A stretch of DNA of 64,000 nt, from positions 248,001-312,000 of the forward strand of contig NZ_BMTQ01000001.1 in the NCBI RefSeq assembly GCF_014649755.1. The letters are read 5' to 3'. This document shows positions 7,199 through 17,200 of this stretch, piece by piece. Positions within the stretch are counted from its first letter, which is position 1. Every line of letters starts with the position of its first letter. The notes beneath the pieces are model-generated. The model was given only the letters and a program-made list of their open reading frames with translations, was not told where the DNA came from and did not search any database. Position numbers and translations under genes: made by a program. The DNA is from Streptomyces litmocidini. Lineage in GTDB: Bacteria; Actinomycetota; Actinomycetes; Streptomycetales; Streptomycetaceae.

Positions 7199-9610
7199 TT
7201 ACGCGGCCACCTCCACCGGCACCACCGCCGGCGCGAGGGCGATCTCCAGGACCTGGCGGACGTCCGTCACCGGGTGGACCTCCAGCTTCTCCAGGATCTC
7301 GGCCGGGACGTCGTCCAGGTCGGCCTCGTTCCGCTTGGGGATCACGACGGTCGTGATGCCCGCCCGGTGCGCGGCGAGGAGCTTCTGCTTCACGCCGCCG
7401 ATCGGCAGCACCCGGCCGGTGAGGGAGACCTCGCCGGTCATGGCCACGTCCGTGCGGACGAGCCGGCCGCTCAGCAGGGAGGCGAGGGCGGTCGTCATGG
7501 TGATGCCCGCGCTCGGCCCGTCCTTGGGCACCGCGCCCGCCGGGAAGTGGATGTGCACGCCCCGGTCCTTCAGACCGGTGACGGGCAGCTCCAGTTCCGC
7601 GCCGTGCGAGCGGAGGAAGGAGAGCGCGATCTGCGCCGACTCCTTCATCACGTCGCCCAGCTGGCCGGTGAGGGTCAGGCCGGCGGCGCCCGTCTCCGGG
7701 TCGGCGAGGGACGCCTCCACGAAGAGGACGTCACCGCCCGCGCCGGTCACGGCGAGCCCGGTGGCGACGCCCGGCACGGCCGTCCGCCGCTCCGCCGGGT
7801 CCTGGGCCGACTCCGGCACGTGGTGCGGGCGTCCGATGAACTCCCGCAGGCCGTCGGGACCGACCGTGAACGGCAGTTCCCGGTCGCCCAGTTCGTGCTG
7901 GGCCGCGATCTTGCGGAGCAGCCGGGCGATCGAGCGTTCCAGGGTGCGGACGCCGGCCTCGCGGGTGTACTCGCCGGCCAGCTTCCGCAGCGCGGCCTCC
8001 TCCAGGACGACCTCGCCCGGTTCCAGACCGGCCCGCTCCAGCTGGCGCGGGAGCAGGTGGTCACGGGCGATGACGACCTTCTCGTCCTCCGTGTAGCCGT
8101 CGAGGCGCACCAGCTCCATGCGGTCCAGGAGCGCCTCGGGGATGGCTTCGAGGACGTTGGCGGTGGCCAGGAAGACGACGTCGGAGAGGTCGAGCTCGAC
8201 CTCCAGGTAGTGGTCGCGGAAGGTGTGGTTCTGCGCGGGGTCGAGGACTTCGAGGAGCGCAGCCGCGGGGTCGCCGCGGAAGTCGGAGCCGACCTTGTCG
8301 ATCTCGTCGAGCAGGACCACCGGGTTCATCGAGCCGGCCTCCTTGACGGCGCGGACGATCCGGCCGGGCAGGGCGCCGACGTACGTCCGCCGGTGACCGC
8401 GGATCTCCGCCTCGTCGCGCACGCCGCCGAGGGCGACCCGGACGAACTTCCGGCCCATGGCGTGGGCCACCGACTCCGCGATCGACGTCTTGCCGACGCC
8501 GGGCGGGCCGACGAGGGCGAGGACGGCACCGCCGCGGCGGCCGCCGACGACGCCGAGGCCGCGGTCGGAGCGCCGCTTGCGCACCGCGAGGTACTCGGTG
8601 ATCCGTTCCTTCACGTCGTCGAGGCCGGCGTGCTCGGCGTCCAGGACCGCGCGGGCGCCCCGGATGTCGTACTCGTCCTCGGTCCGCTCGTTCCACGGCA
8701 GTTCGAGGACGGTGTCGAGCCAGGTGCGGATCCAGGAGCCCTCCGGGGACTGGTCGCTGGCCCGCTCCAGCTTCTCGACCTCCTTGAGGGCGGCCTCGCG
8801 CACCTTCCCGGGCAGGTCGGCGGCCTCCACGCGGGCGCGGTAGTCGTCGGACTCGTCGCCCTCGGACTCGCCGTTGAGTTCGCGGAGTTCCTTGCGGACG
8901 GCTTCGAGCTGGCGGCGGAGCAGGAACTCGCGCTGCTGCTTGTCGACGCCCTCCTGGACGTCCTTGGCGATGGTCTCGGCGACCTCCTGCTCGGCGAGGT
9001 GCTCGCGGAGCTGGGCGGTGGCGAGCTTGAGGCGGGCGACCGGGTCGGCGGTCTCCAGGAGCTCGACCTTCTGCTCGACGCTGAGGAAGGGCGAGTAGCC
9101 GGAGTTGTCGGCGAGGGCGCCGACGCCGTCGATCTGCTGGACGCGGTCGACGACCTGCCAGGCGCCGCGCTTCTTGAGCCAGCTGGTGGCCAGCGCCTTG
9201 TACTCCTTGACCAGTTCGGTCACGGCGCCGGGCAGCGGGTCGGGCAGGGTCTCCTCGACGGTGCTGCCCTCGACCCACAGGGCGGCACCGGGGCCGGTCG
9301 TGCCGGCACCGATGCGGACGCGGCCGAGGCCGCGGATCAGCGCGCCGGGGTCGCCGTCGGACAGACGGCCGACCTGCTCGACGATGCCCAGGACGCCGGT
9401 GGCCGCGTAGGTTCCGTCGACGCGCGGCACCAGCAGGACACGGGGCTTGCCCGTGCCCGTGCGGGCCGCGGCCTGGGCGGCCTCGACGGCGGCCCGTACG
9501 TCGGTGTCGGACAGGTCCAGCGGCACCACCATTCCGGGCAGCACGACCTCGTCGTCGAGCGGCAGCACAGGCAGAGTGAGCGGCACGGACGCCATGGACT
9601 CAGAAGCCAT
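7199..9610 (-). CDS. lon: ATP-dependent protease Lon
   Basis: Lon is a cytosolic homo-oligomeric AAA+ serine protease that degrades misfolded and selected regulatory proteins. The 803-residue product has the LON substrate-binding domain at about 5-200 (LPVLPLDDEVVLPGMVVPL), a coiled-coil linker, an AAA+ module with Walker A GPPGVGKT at 368-375 and Walker B VVLLDEIDK, and the C-terminal protease domain with catalytic Ser at about 700 (KDGPSAGITM) and Lys in GGVKQK at about 741-743. The ATG at 9610 was chosen over an in-frame TTG at 9631, since GGGGAG lies just before it. A HAIR-like operator lies directly upstream, implying control by HspR, as described for lon in Streptomyces. Confidence 0.97.
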   Translation of the reverse strand: MASESMASVPLTLPVLPLDDEVVLPGMVVPLDLSDTDVRAAVEAAQAAARTGTGKPRVLLVPRVDGTYAATGVLGIVEQVGRLSDGDPGALIRGLGRVRIGAGTTGPGAALWVEGSTVEETLPDPLPGAVTELVKEYKALATSWLKKRGAWQVVDRVQQIDGVGALADNSGYSPFLSVEQKVELLETADPVARLKLATAQLREHLAEQEVAETIAKDVQEGVDKQQREFLLRRQLEAVRKELRELNGESEGDESDDYRARVEAADLPGKVREAALKEVEKLERASDQSPEGSWIRTWLDTVLELPWNERTEDEYDIRGARAVLDAEHAGLDDVKERITEYLAVRKRRSDRGLGVVGGRRGGAVLALVGPPGVGKTSIAESVAHAMGRKFVRVALGGVRDEAEIRGHRRTYVGALPGRIVRAVKEAGSMNPVVLLDEIDKVGSDFRGDPAAALLEVLDPAQNHTFRDHYLEVELDLSDVVFLATANVLEAIPEALLDRMELVRLDGYTEDEKVVIARDHLLPRQLERAGLEPGEVVLEEAALRKLAGEYTREAGVRTLERSIARLLRKIAAQHELGDRELPFTVGPDGLREFIGRPHHVPESAQDPAERRTAVPGVATGLAVTGAGGDVLFVEASLADPETGAAGLTLTGQLGDVMKESAQIALSFLRSHGAELELPVTGLKDRGVHIHFPAGAVPKDGPSAGITMTTALASLLSGRLVRTDVAMTGEVSLTGRVLPIGGVKQKLLAAHRAGITTVVIPKRNEADLDDVPAEILEKLEVHPVTDVRQVLEIALAPAVVPVEVAA

Positions 9611-9631
9611 GATCTCCCCTTCGGCAGTCAA

Positions 9632-9652
9632 GTTGAGCTACACGCACTCAAT
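9632..9652. promoter_or_regulatory. HAIR-type operator for HspR upstream of lon
   Basis: The 21-base element reads GTTGAGC, seven bases, ACTCAAT. Compared with the HspR consensus CTTGAGT-N7-ACTCAAG it matches 11 of 14 fixed positions and keeps the inverted symmetry. It lies about 22 bases before the lon start codon. HspR with DnaK is known to repress lon, clpB and the dnaK operon through such sites in Streptomyces; binding here is inferred. Confidence 0.8.
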
Positions 9653-9741
9653 GCTTGTGAGCCCCGGGATGTTCCCGGACGTCCGTTCGCTCTGAGCGAT
9701 CACCCCCACGCGCGCCCGCACCGAACAGATGTAATACTCCT

Positions 9742-10398
9742 ATGGATATCTCAGCCATTACTTTAGCCTGGGTGGCGGGCTGGACCGTCTCCCGGGGCAC
9801 CCCGGCCGCCGTCACCGAGCCCTGGGGCCACCGGATCGACGTCGGCCTGCCCCGGCACGTCGTGCGGCACGTCCTGCCCGCCCCCGACGCGGCCTCCGTC
9901 GGCGCGCTCTGCGCCCGGCTGACCGCGCCGTACAGCTGGCTCAAGGTGATGGCGGGCCCCGAGGAGGCGGCGTCCTGGATCACCGACGGATGGACGGTCC
10001 CCGACGACCCCGGCTTCATGATGGTCAAGCGACTGGATCCCGGGATCCGTCCCGCGCCGCCCGAGGGGTACGCGCGCACCACCGAGATCGACGGCGGGGT
10101 CATCCGGGTCCGCGTCCTCGCCCCGGACGGCACCCTCGCCGCCCGCGGCCAGATCGCCCCGACCGGCCCCACCGCCGTCGCCGACCAGATCGAGACCGAC
10201 CCCGCGCACCGGCGCCGGGGCCTGGGCGCGAACGTCATGCGCACCCTGGAGGCCGCCGCCGCCCAGGCCGGCGCCGAGACCGGCGTGCTCTCCGCGACCA
10301 CGGACGGCCGCGCGCTCTACGACTCGCTGGGCTGGCGCCACCGGGGACCCCTCACCGGGATCGTCCGGACGGATCCCGCCGCTCCCCGGCCCGCCTGA
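9742..10398 (+). CDS. GNAT family N-acetyltransferase
   Basis: The 218-residue protein has an N-terminal region without a clear match (VAGWTVSRGTPAAV) and a C-terminal acetyltransferase fold. Its acetyl-CoA-binding motif A is DQIETDPAHRRRGLGANVMR (about 149-168), with the R-x-x-G-L-G turn typical of GNAT enzymes, followed by TDGRALYDSLGW, the usual C-terminal strand-helix. The N-terminal half resembles GCN5-related proteins in which only the second half is a full GNAT domain. The ATG at 9742 has only a weak ribosome site. The substrate cannot be inferred. It is divergent from lon, and the HAIR site lies about 90 bases upstream of its start. Confidence 0.85.
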   Translation: MDISAITLAWVAGWTVSRGTPAAVTEPWGHRIDVGLPRHVVRHVLPAPDAASVGALCARLTAPYSWLKVMAGPEEAASWITDGWTVPDDPGFMMVKRLDPGIRPAPPEGYARTTEIDGGVIRVRVLAPDGTLAARGQIAPTGPTAVADQIETDPAHRRRGLGANVMRTLEAAAAQAGAETGVLSATTDGRALYDSLGWRHRGPLTGIVRTDPAAPRPA

Positions 10399-10488
10399 CG
10401 CCCCGGCGCTCCCGACGCCCCGGGGTTCTCCGGCGCCTCCCGCCGCGTCCGGCTGCGCGCGGGGCCCCGGAGCGGGCATGCTCGTCCC

Positions 10489-11019
10489 ATGGTGCGAGGC
10501 GTACGGGGTACGGGAACGTGGTGCGGGGCCCTGCTGCTGGCGGGGGCCCTGGTCGGCGGCGCGAGCGGCTGCGGCCCCGGGACGCCGCCCGCGCCCGGCG
10601 GGCCGTCGAGCGCGAGCGCGCCGGCCCTGCCGAGCCCCGTGACGGACCCCGGCACACCGGCGGCGGACCCCCAGCCGGGCGAGGTCCTCGTCGAGGTGGT
10701 CGTCAGCGGCGGTCTGGCGGGCGTCCGCAACCGGCTCGTCGTCCACTACGACGGCAGCTGGAGCAGCCGCTCCGGCGCCAAGCCGCCCCGGACCGGCAGG
10801 CAGACCCCCGCCGAGGCCGCCGAGCTCCGGGCGGCCCTGGAGGACCCGGCGTTCGCCCTGGTCCCGGAGCGCCCGACGGGCAGCCCGATCGCGGACGGCT
10901 TCCAGTACGCCGTGACGTACCGCCACCGTCTGGTCGTCGCGGACGACGGCGCCCGCCCGGCCGCCCTCGAGCGCGTCTTCGCCGCCCTGCCGGGGGGCGG
11001 CCCGCCGACGAGCCGCTGA
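10489..11019 (+). CDS. Small secreted lipoprotein, unknown function
   Basis: The 176-residue protein has a lipoprotein signal (hydrophobic ALLLAGALVGG then lipobox ASGC), so Cys28 should be lipidated and the protein held on the outer face of the membrane. A Pro/Ala/Ser linker follows, then a compact domain at about 65-172 with EVLVEVVVSGGLAGVRNRLVVH and QYAVTYRHRLVVADDG. It resembles the small protealysin-inhibitor-like (emfourin) proteins of actinobacteria, which have the pattern GGxxGxxR then tyrosine-rich strands, but I am not certain. No neighbour gives a clear functional hint. Confidence 0.7.
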   Translation: MVRGVRGTGTWCGALLLAGALVGGASGCGPGTPPAPGGPSSASAPALPSPVTDPGTPAADPQPGEVLVEVVVSGGLAGVRNRLVVHYDGSWSSRSGAKPPRTGRQTPAEAAELRAALEDPAFALVPERPTGSPIADGFQYAVTYRHRLVVADDGARPAALERVFAALPGGGPPTSR

Positions 11020-11319
11020 ACGGGGCCGCGGCGAGGGCCCGCCGCGGGTCCGCCCCGCCCGCGGACGAGGCTCCTTCACGGGTCCCCTCCCCGGACGAGC
11101 CACCCGGCCACGGATCCGTCCTGCCCCCGGACGAGACCCCCGGCCACGGATCCACCCCGCCCCCGGACGGGACCCCGACACGGATCCCCTCCGCGGGCGA
11201 GCCCCACCACGCGTTCCTCTCCTCCCCCGGCGAGCCCTCGTTATGCGTTTGTCCCGGCCGTCGGCGCCCCGCCAGGATGGCCGGAACGAACCGGACGCAC
11301 ACGAGACCACGGAGTGATC
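11020..11319 (+). repeat. Intergenic region with Pro-codon-rich degenerate repeats
   Basis: This 300-base gap holds three or more imperfect units of about 36 bases between roughly 11085 and 11195, each built on CCCCGGACGAG, CCCGGCCACGGATCC or close variants. One plus-strand frame stays open through them (reading PDEPPGHGS, PDETPGHGS, PDGTPTRIPS), but I see no start with a ribosome site, so it is not called as a gene. The 3' part before 11320 should hold the promoter of the next gene; no motif stands out. Confidence 0.55.
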
Positions 11320-11991
11320 ATGACCAGCCCCGTCACCCTCGACCGACGTGAAGGGCCGTACGGAGAAGTGGTGCTCCGCCGCCGCGCCGAGCACTACGAG
11401 ATCATCGCCAACGGCACCTTCCTGATGGACACCTCCGACGGACGCTCCGAGCGGCTCCTGATCGACGCGGCCCTCGGCGCCCTCCCGGAGGGGTCCCTGC
11501 CCGGTGCCTCCGTCCTCGTCGGCGGCCTGGGCGTCGGCTTCTCCCTGGCCCGCGCCGCCGCCGACCCCCGCTGGGGCCGGATCACGGTCGCCGAGCGCGA
11601 GGAGGCGATCATCGACTGGCACCGGCAGGGACCGCTCGCGGCGATCTCGGGGGCCGCGCTCGCCGATCCGCGGACCGTGATCCTGCACACGGACCTCGTG
11701 ACCCACCTCCGCACCACCACCGACACCTACGACGCCCTCTGCCTCGACATCGACAACGGCCCCGACTGGACGGTCACCGAGGACAACGAATCCCTGTACT
11801 CGGCCGAGGGGTTGGCGATCTGCGCGGCCCGCCTGAACCCCGGCGGGATCCTCGCCGTGTGGTCCGCGCGGCCGTCCGCCGATTTCGAGGAGTCGTTGCG
11901 GAATGCCGGATTCAGCGGGGTACGGACGGAAGAGGTCCCCGTTGCCCGGGGCGTCCCCGACGTGGTCCACCTCGCGGTCCGTCCCGGGTAG
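11320..11991 (+). CDS. Spermidine-synthase-like SAM-binding protein
   Basis: The 223-residue cytosolic protein has a class I SAM-dependent methyltransferase fold of the spermidine synthase type. The nucleotide-binding loop is VLVGGLGVGFSLARAAAD near residue 60, the acidic strand end is VAEREEAI, and YDALCLDIDNGPDW corresponds to the conserved Asp strand of spermidine synthases. It lacks the usual N-terminal beta domain in full, so it may transfer a group other than aminopropyl. The ATG at 11320 is preceded by ACGGAG with five bases between; a GTG two codons upstream is the alternative. The natural substrate is unknown. Confidence 0.75.
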   Translation: MTSPVTLDRREGPYGEVVLRRRAEHYEIIANGTFLMDTSDGRSERLLIDAALGALPEGSLPGASVLVGGLGVGFSLARAAADPRWGRITVAEREEAIIDWHRQGPLAAISGAALADPRTVILHTDLVTHLRTTTDTYDALCLDIDNGPDWTVTEDNESLYSAEGLAICAARLNPGGILAVWSARPSADFEESLRNAGFSGVRTEEVPVARGVPDVVHLAVRPG

Positions 11992-12062
11992 CTCCTGGAT
12001 AGCCGGGACGCCGCCGGTACCTCTAGGCTGCTGCACCGACATCGGCGACGCGAGGCGGGGCA

Positions 12063-12800
12063 ATGGAGCAGACACACACCACTCACCACGGTGCGGCGGC
12101 CACTCCGGGGGCCCAGCGGCGCGTCCTGGTGGTCGAGGACGACGCCACGATCGTGGAGGCGATCTCCGCGCGGCTGCGCGCCGAGGGCTTCCTCGTGCAG
12201 ACCGCGACCGACGGCCCCGCGGCCGTCGACGCGGCCGAGGCCTGGCAGCCCGACCTGATGGTCCTGGACGTGATGCTGCCCGGTTTCGACGGCCTGGAGG
12301 TGTGCCGCAGGGTGCAGGCCCAGCGCCCCGTCCCGGTCCTCATGCTGACCGCCCGCGACGACGAGACCGACATGCTGGTCGGTCTCGGCGTCGGCGCGGA
12401 CGACTACATGACCAAGCCGTTCTCGATGCGCGAGCTGGCCGCCCGGGTGCACGTGCTGCTGCGCCGCGTGGAGCGGGCCGCGCTCGCGGCGGTCACCCCG
12501 CGCAGCGGGATCCTGCGCCTGGGCGAGCTGGAGATCGACCACGCGCAGCGCCGGGTCCGGGTCCGCGCGGAGGACGTGCACCTGACCCCGACCGAGTTCG
12601 ACCTGCTGGTCTGCCTGGCGAGCACCCCCCGGGCGGTCCTCTCCCGCGAGCAGCTGCTCGCCGAGGTGTGGGACTGGGCGGACGCCTCGGGCACCCGGAC
12701 CGTGGACAGCCACATCAAGGCGCTGCGCCGGAAGATCGGGGCCGAGCGGATCCGTACGGTCCACGGCGTCGGCTACGCGCTGGAGACCCCGGCGCCGTGA
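12063..12800 (+). CDS. OmpR-family response regulator
   Basis: The 245-residue DNA-binding response regulator has a receiver domain at about 21-135 (VLVVEDD acidic pair, phospho-acceptor Asp69 in MVLDVMLPGFDG, LTARDDE, and Lys in TKPFS). A C-terminal winged helix at about 150-243 shows LTPTEFDLLVCLA, REQLLAEVW, RTVDSHIKALRRKI and VHGVGYAL. It overlaps the start of the kinase gene by four bases (GTGA), so the pair is translationally coupled. It lies upstream of the kgd gene, an arrangement conserved between lon and kgd in Streptomyces. The target genes are not evident. Confidence 0.93.
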   Translation: MEQTHTTHHGAAATPGAQRRVLVVEDDATIVEAISARLRAEGFLVQTATDGPAAVDAAEAWQPDLMVLDVMLPGFDGLEVCRRVQAQRPVPVLMLTARDDETDMLVGLGVGADDYMTKPFSMRELAARVHVLLRRVERAALAAVTPRSGILRLGELEIDHAQRRVRVRAEDVHLTPTEFDLLVCLASTPRAVLSREQLLAEVWDWADASGTRTVDSHIKALRRKIGAERIRTVHGVGYALETPAP

Positions 12801-13909
12801 GCCGGCCGGGGCCCGGGAGGCCGCACGCGGGACAGGGGCCGCTCCGGCCCCGCCGGATCGTGATCTCGATCAAGACCAAGCTGGGCGCCCTGGTCGTCGG
12901 GGCGGTCCTGCTGACCTCCTGCCTGGCCCTGGTGGCGATCCGCACCTCCACCGAGTTCCGCTACATCACGATCTTCGCGATGATCGCGACCCTGCTGATC
13001 ACCCAGTTCGTGGCGCAGTCCCTGACGGCGCCGCTGGACGAGATGAACACGGTGGCGGGGTCGATCTCGCGGGGGGACTTCAGCCGCCGGGTGCAGGGCG
13101 CGGACCGGCGGGACGAGCTGGGCGACCTCGCCTCGACGATCAACCGGATGGCGGACGACCTGGAGGCCGTCGACCGGCACCGCAAGGAGCTGGTGGCCAA
13201 CGTCTCGCACGAGCTGCGCACGCCGATCGCCGCGCTGCGGGCCGTCCTGGAGAACGTCGTGGACGGGGTGTCCGAGGCCGATCCGGAGACCATGCGCTCG
13301 GCCCTGAAGCAGACGGAGCGGCTCGGGCGGCTCGTGGAGACCCTGCTCGACCTGTCCCGTCTCGACAACGGTGTCGTCACGCTCCGGGCGAGCCGTTTCG
13401 AGGTGTGGCCGTACCTGTCGGGCGTCCTGCGGGAGGCGAACCTGGCCGCGTCCCAGCGCGGCCTGTCGTCCACCTCGGGGCTGCACCGCCGTACGGACGT
13501 GCACCTGCACCTGGACGTGTCGCCGCCCGAGCTGGTCGCGCACGCGGACGCGGAGCGGCTGCACCAGGTGATGGCGAACCTGATCGACAACGCGGTGAAG
13601 CACTCCCCGCCGCACGGCCGCGTCACGGTCCGGGCCCGGCGCGGCCCGTATCCGGACTCGCTGGAGCTGGAGGTCGAGGACGAGGGCCCCGGCATCCCGG
13701 AGTCGGAGCGGCACAAGGTCTTCGAGCGGTTCAACCGGGGTTCGGCCAAGGACCGGCAGGGGCCGGGCAGCGACGGCGGAACGGGCCTCGGGCTCGCGAT
13801 CGCCCGCTGGGCGGTGGATCTGCACGGCGGCGGGATCGGAGTGGCCGAATCGTCACGTGGATGCCGCATCAGAGTCACTCTTCCGGGCAGCCTTCCCCTG
13901 AGAGGTTGA
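12797..13909 (+). CDS. Sensor histidine kinase with very short external loop
   Basis: This 370-residue kinase is the partner of the preceding response regulator. Two membrane helices (LGALVVGAVLLTSCLALVAI and ITIFAMIATLLITQFVAQSL) are joined by only about eight residues, so there is almost no outside sensor domain. A HAMP domain follows (LTAPLDEMNTVAGSISRGDF), then HisKA with His138 in NVSHELRTPIAAL, and HATPase_c with LIDNAVKHSP, DEGPGIPE and TGLGLAI. The start is the GTG at 12797, overlapping the regulator stop. The topology points to sensing inside or at the membrane, or through an accessory protein. Confidence 0.92.
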   Translation: MSRPGPGRPHAGQGPLRPRRIVISIKTKLGALVVGAVLLTSCLALVAIRTSTEFRYITIFAMIATLLITQFVAQSLTAPLDEMNTVAGSISRGDFSRRVQGADRRDELGDLASTINRMADDLEAVDRHRKELVANVSHELRTPIAALRAVLENVVDGVSEADPETMRSALKQTERLGRLVETLLDLSRLDNGVVTLRASRFEVWPYLSGVLREANLAASQRGLSSTSGLHRRTDVHLHLDVSPPELVAHADAERLHQVMANLIDNAVKHSPPHGRVTVRARRGPYPDSLELEVEDEGPGIPESERHKVFERFNRGSAKDRQGPGSDGGTGLGLAIARWAVDLHGGGIGVAESSRGCRIRVTLPGSLPLRG

Positions 13910-13946
13910 CGTAGGGTTCGAACCGGAAGCGAACGTTCTGCGTGCA

Positions 13947-14023
13947 CGTGAGCAGGACGTACGTCAACGTGAGCGGAACTGCGTCTCCGTGAGCGGGGCC
14001 TGTGTCTCCGTGAGCGGGACGCG
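13947..14023 (+). repeat. Tandem 20-21-base repeats before kgd
   Basis: Four units begin CGTGAGC at 13947, 13968, 13988 and 14009; units two and three share CGTGAGCGG and end TCTC. They lie in the 331-base gap between the kinase and kgd. The remainder of the gap (14024-14240) should hold the kgd promoter; no clear -10/-35 pair or hairpin is seen there. Confidence 0.75.
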
Positions 14024-14240
14024 ATCAGGGGTGCGGCCGAACCGGGCCGTGCCGACGCTTCCTCGTACCCTCACACCTGCGGAACCACGGTTGTTTCCCG
14101 CCATTCACGGCATCGAAACGCCCTGTCAAGTGTGACTTGCACAACGTTGGACTGCCCGGCCTGCACCTCCCGGCCGGACAGGCGTAGCCTTTATTTCCGC
14201 TGTCCATCACCTTGCGAAGCGGAAGAGGGCGGTTGCCGCC

Positions 14241-17200
14241 GTGTCGTCTCAGTCCCCCAGTACCCCGAGCTCCCCGGCCGACCAAGACGGGCAGGGCGTA
14301 AGCCCCGCAGCCGCCTTCGGTGCCAACGAGTGGCTCGTCGACGAGATCTACCAGCAGTACCTCCAGGACCCGAATTCGGTCGATCGTGCCTGGTGGGACT
14401 TCTTCGCCGACTACAAGCCCGGAGCGTCGGAGACCCCGGCCGCCCCGGCTCCCACCACCACTCAGAGCGCGCCCGCCGCGCCGCAGGCGGGCCCCGCACA
14501 GGCCGCGCCTTCGGCTCCGGCGGCCGTCCCGGCCCCCGCCCCGGCGCCGGCCCCGGCCCCGGCGCCCGTGAAGCCCGCAGCGGCTCCCGCGCCCGCTGCC
14601 GCGGCGCCGGCCAAGGCCGCCCCGGCCGCCAAGGCCGCTCCCGCCGCCGAGGCCCCCGCCGGCCCCGAGCTGATCACGCTGCGCGGCCCCGCCGCCGCGG
14701 TCGCGAAGAACATGAACGCCTCCCTGGAGGTGCCGACGGCCACGTCCGTCCGCGCCGTCCCGGTGAAGCTGCTCTTCGACAACCGGATCGTGATCAACAA
14801 CCACCTGAAGCGCGCCCGGGGCGGGAAGATCTCCTTCACGCACCTCATCGGCTACGCGATGGTGCAGGCGATCAAGGCCATGCCGTCGATGAACTACTCC
14901 TTCGCGGAGAAGGACGGCAAGCCGACCCTGGTCAAGCCGGAGCACGTGAACTTCGGCCTCGCGATCGACCTGGTGAAGCCCAACGGCGACCGCCAGCTCG
15001 TCGTCGCGGGCATCAAGAAGGCCGAGACGCTCAACTTCTTCGAGTTCTGGCAGGCGTACGAGGACATCGTCAAGCGCGCCCGCGTCGGCAAGCTGACGAT
15101 GGAGGACTTCTCCGGCGTCACGGTCTCCCTGACCAACCCCGGCGGCCTCGGCACCGTCCACTCCGTGCCGCGCCTGATGCCCGGTCAGTCCGTCATCATG
15201 GGCGTCGGCTCGATGGACTACCCGGCCGAGTTCCAGGGCACCTCCCAGGACACCCTGAACAAGCTGGGCATCTCCAAGGTCATGACCCTGACCTCGACGT
15301 ACGACCACCGCGTCATCCAGGGCGCCGCCTCCGGCGAGTTCCTGCGGATCGTGTCGAACCTCCTCCTCGGCGAGGACGGCTTCTACGACGAGATCTTCAA
15401 GGCCCTGCGCATCCCCTACGAGCCGGTCCGCTGGCTCAAGGACATCGACGCCTCGCACGACGACGACGTCACCAAGGCCGCGCGCGTCTTCGAGCTCATC
15501 CACTCCTACCGGGTCCGCGGCCACGTCATGGCCGACACCGACCCGCTGGAGTACAAGCAGCGCAAGCACCCCGACCTGGACATCACCGAGCACGGCCTCA
15601 CCCTGTGGGACCTGGAGCGGGAGTTCGCGGTCGGCGGCTTCGCCGGCAAGTCGATGATGAAGCTCCGCGACATCCTCGGCGTGCTCCGCGACTCGTACTG
15701 CCGCACCACCGGCGTCGAGTTCATGCACATCCAGGACCCGAAGCAGCGCAAGTGGATCCAGGACCGCGTCGAGCGCCCGCACTCCCGCGTGGAGCGCGAG
15801 GAGCAGCTGCGGATCCTGCGCCGGCTGAACGCCGCGGAGGCCTTCGAGACCTTCCTGCAGACGAAGTACGTCGGCCAGAAGCGCTTCTCCCTGGAGGGCG
15901 GCGAGTCCGTCATCCCGCTGCTCGACGCGGTCATCGACTCGGCCGCCGAGTCGCGCCTCGACGAGGTCGTCATCGGCATGGCCCACCGCGGCCGCCTGAA
16001 CGTCCTGGCGAACATCGTCGGCAAGTCGTACGCGCAGATCTTCCGCGAGTTCGAGGGCAACCTCGACCCGAAGTCGATGCACGGCTCCGGCGACGTGAAG
16101 TACCACCTGGGCGCCGAGGGCACCTTCACCGGCCTGGACGGCGAGCAGATCAAGGTCTCGCTCACCGCCAACCCCTCGCACCTGGAGGCCGTCGACCCGG
16201 TCCTGGAGGGTGTCGTCCGCGCCAAGCAGGACGTCATCAACAAGGGCGGCACCGACTTCACCGTCCTGCCCGTCGCCCTCCACGGCGACGCGGCCTTCGC
16301 CGGCCAGGGCGTCGTCGCCGAGACGCTGAACATGTCGCAGCTGCGGGGCTACCGCACCGGCGGCACGGTCCACATCGTCATCAACAACCAGGTCGGCTTC
16401 ACCGCCGCCCCGGAGTCCTCGCGTTCCTCGATGTACGCGACCGACGTGGCCCGCATGATCGAGGCGCCGATCTTCCACGTGAACGGCGACGACCCGGAGG
16501 CCGTGGTCCGCGTCGCGCGGCTCGCCTTCGAGTTCCGCCAGACGTTCAACAAGGACGTCGTGATCGACCTCATCTGCTACCGCCGCCGCGGTCACAACGA
16601 GGGCGACAACCCGCAGTTCACCAACCCGCAGATGTACAACCTGATCGACAAGAAGCGTTCGGTGCGCAAGCTGTACACCGAGTCGCTCATCGGTCGCGGC
16701 GACATCACCCTCGAAGAGGCGGAGCAGGCGCTCCAGGACTTCCAGGGCCAGCTGGAGAAGGTGTTCGCGGAGGTCCGCGAGGCCACCGCCGCCCCGGCGT
16801 CGACCACCGTGCCGGACGCGCAGGCCGAGTTCCCGGTCGCCGTCACCACCGCGGTCTCCCAGGAGGTCGTGAAGCGGATCGCCGAGTCGCAGGTCAACAT
16901 CCCGGAGCGGATCACGGTCCACCCGCGTCTGCTCCCGCAGATGCAGCGCCGCGCCGCCTCCATCGACGACGGCACCATCGACTGGGGCTTCGGCGAGACC
17001 CTCGCCATCGGCTCCCTGCTGATGGAGGGCACCCCGGTCCGCCTCTCGGGCCAGGACTCCCGCCGCGGCACGTTCGGCCAGCGGCACGCGGTCCTGGTCG
17101 ACCAGGAGACCGGCGAGGACTACACCCCGCTGCTCTACCTGACCGAGGACCAGGCCCACTACAACGTCTACGACTCGCTGCTCAGCGAGTACGCGGCGAT

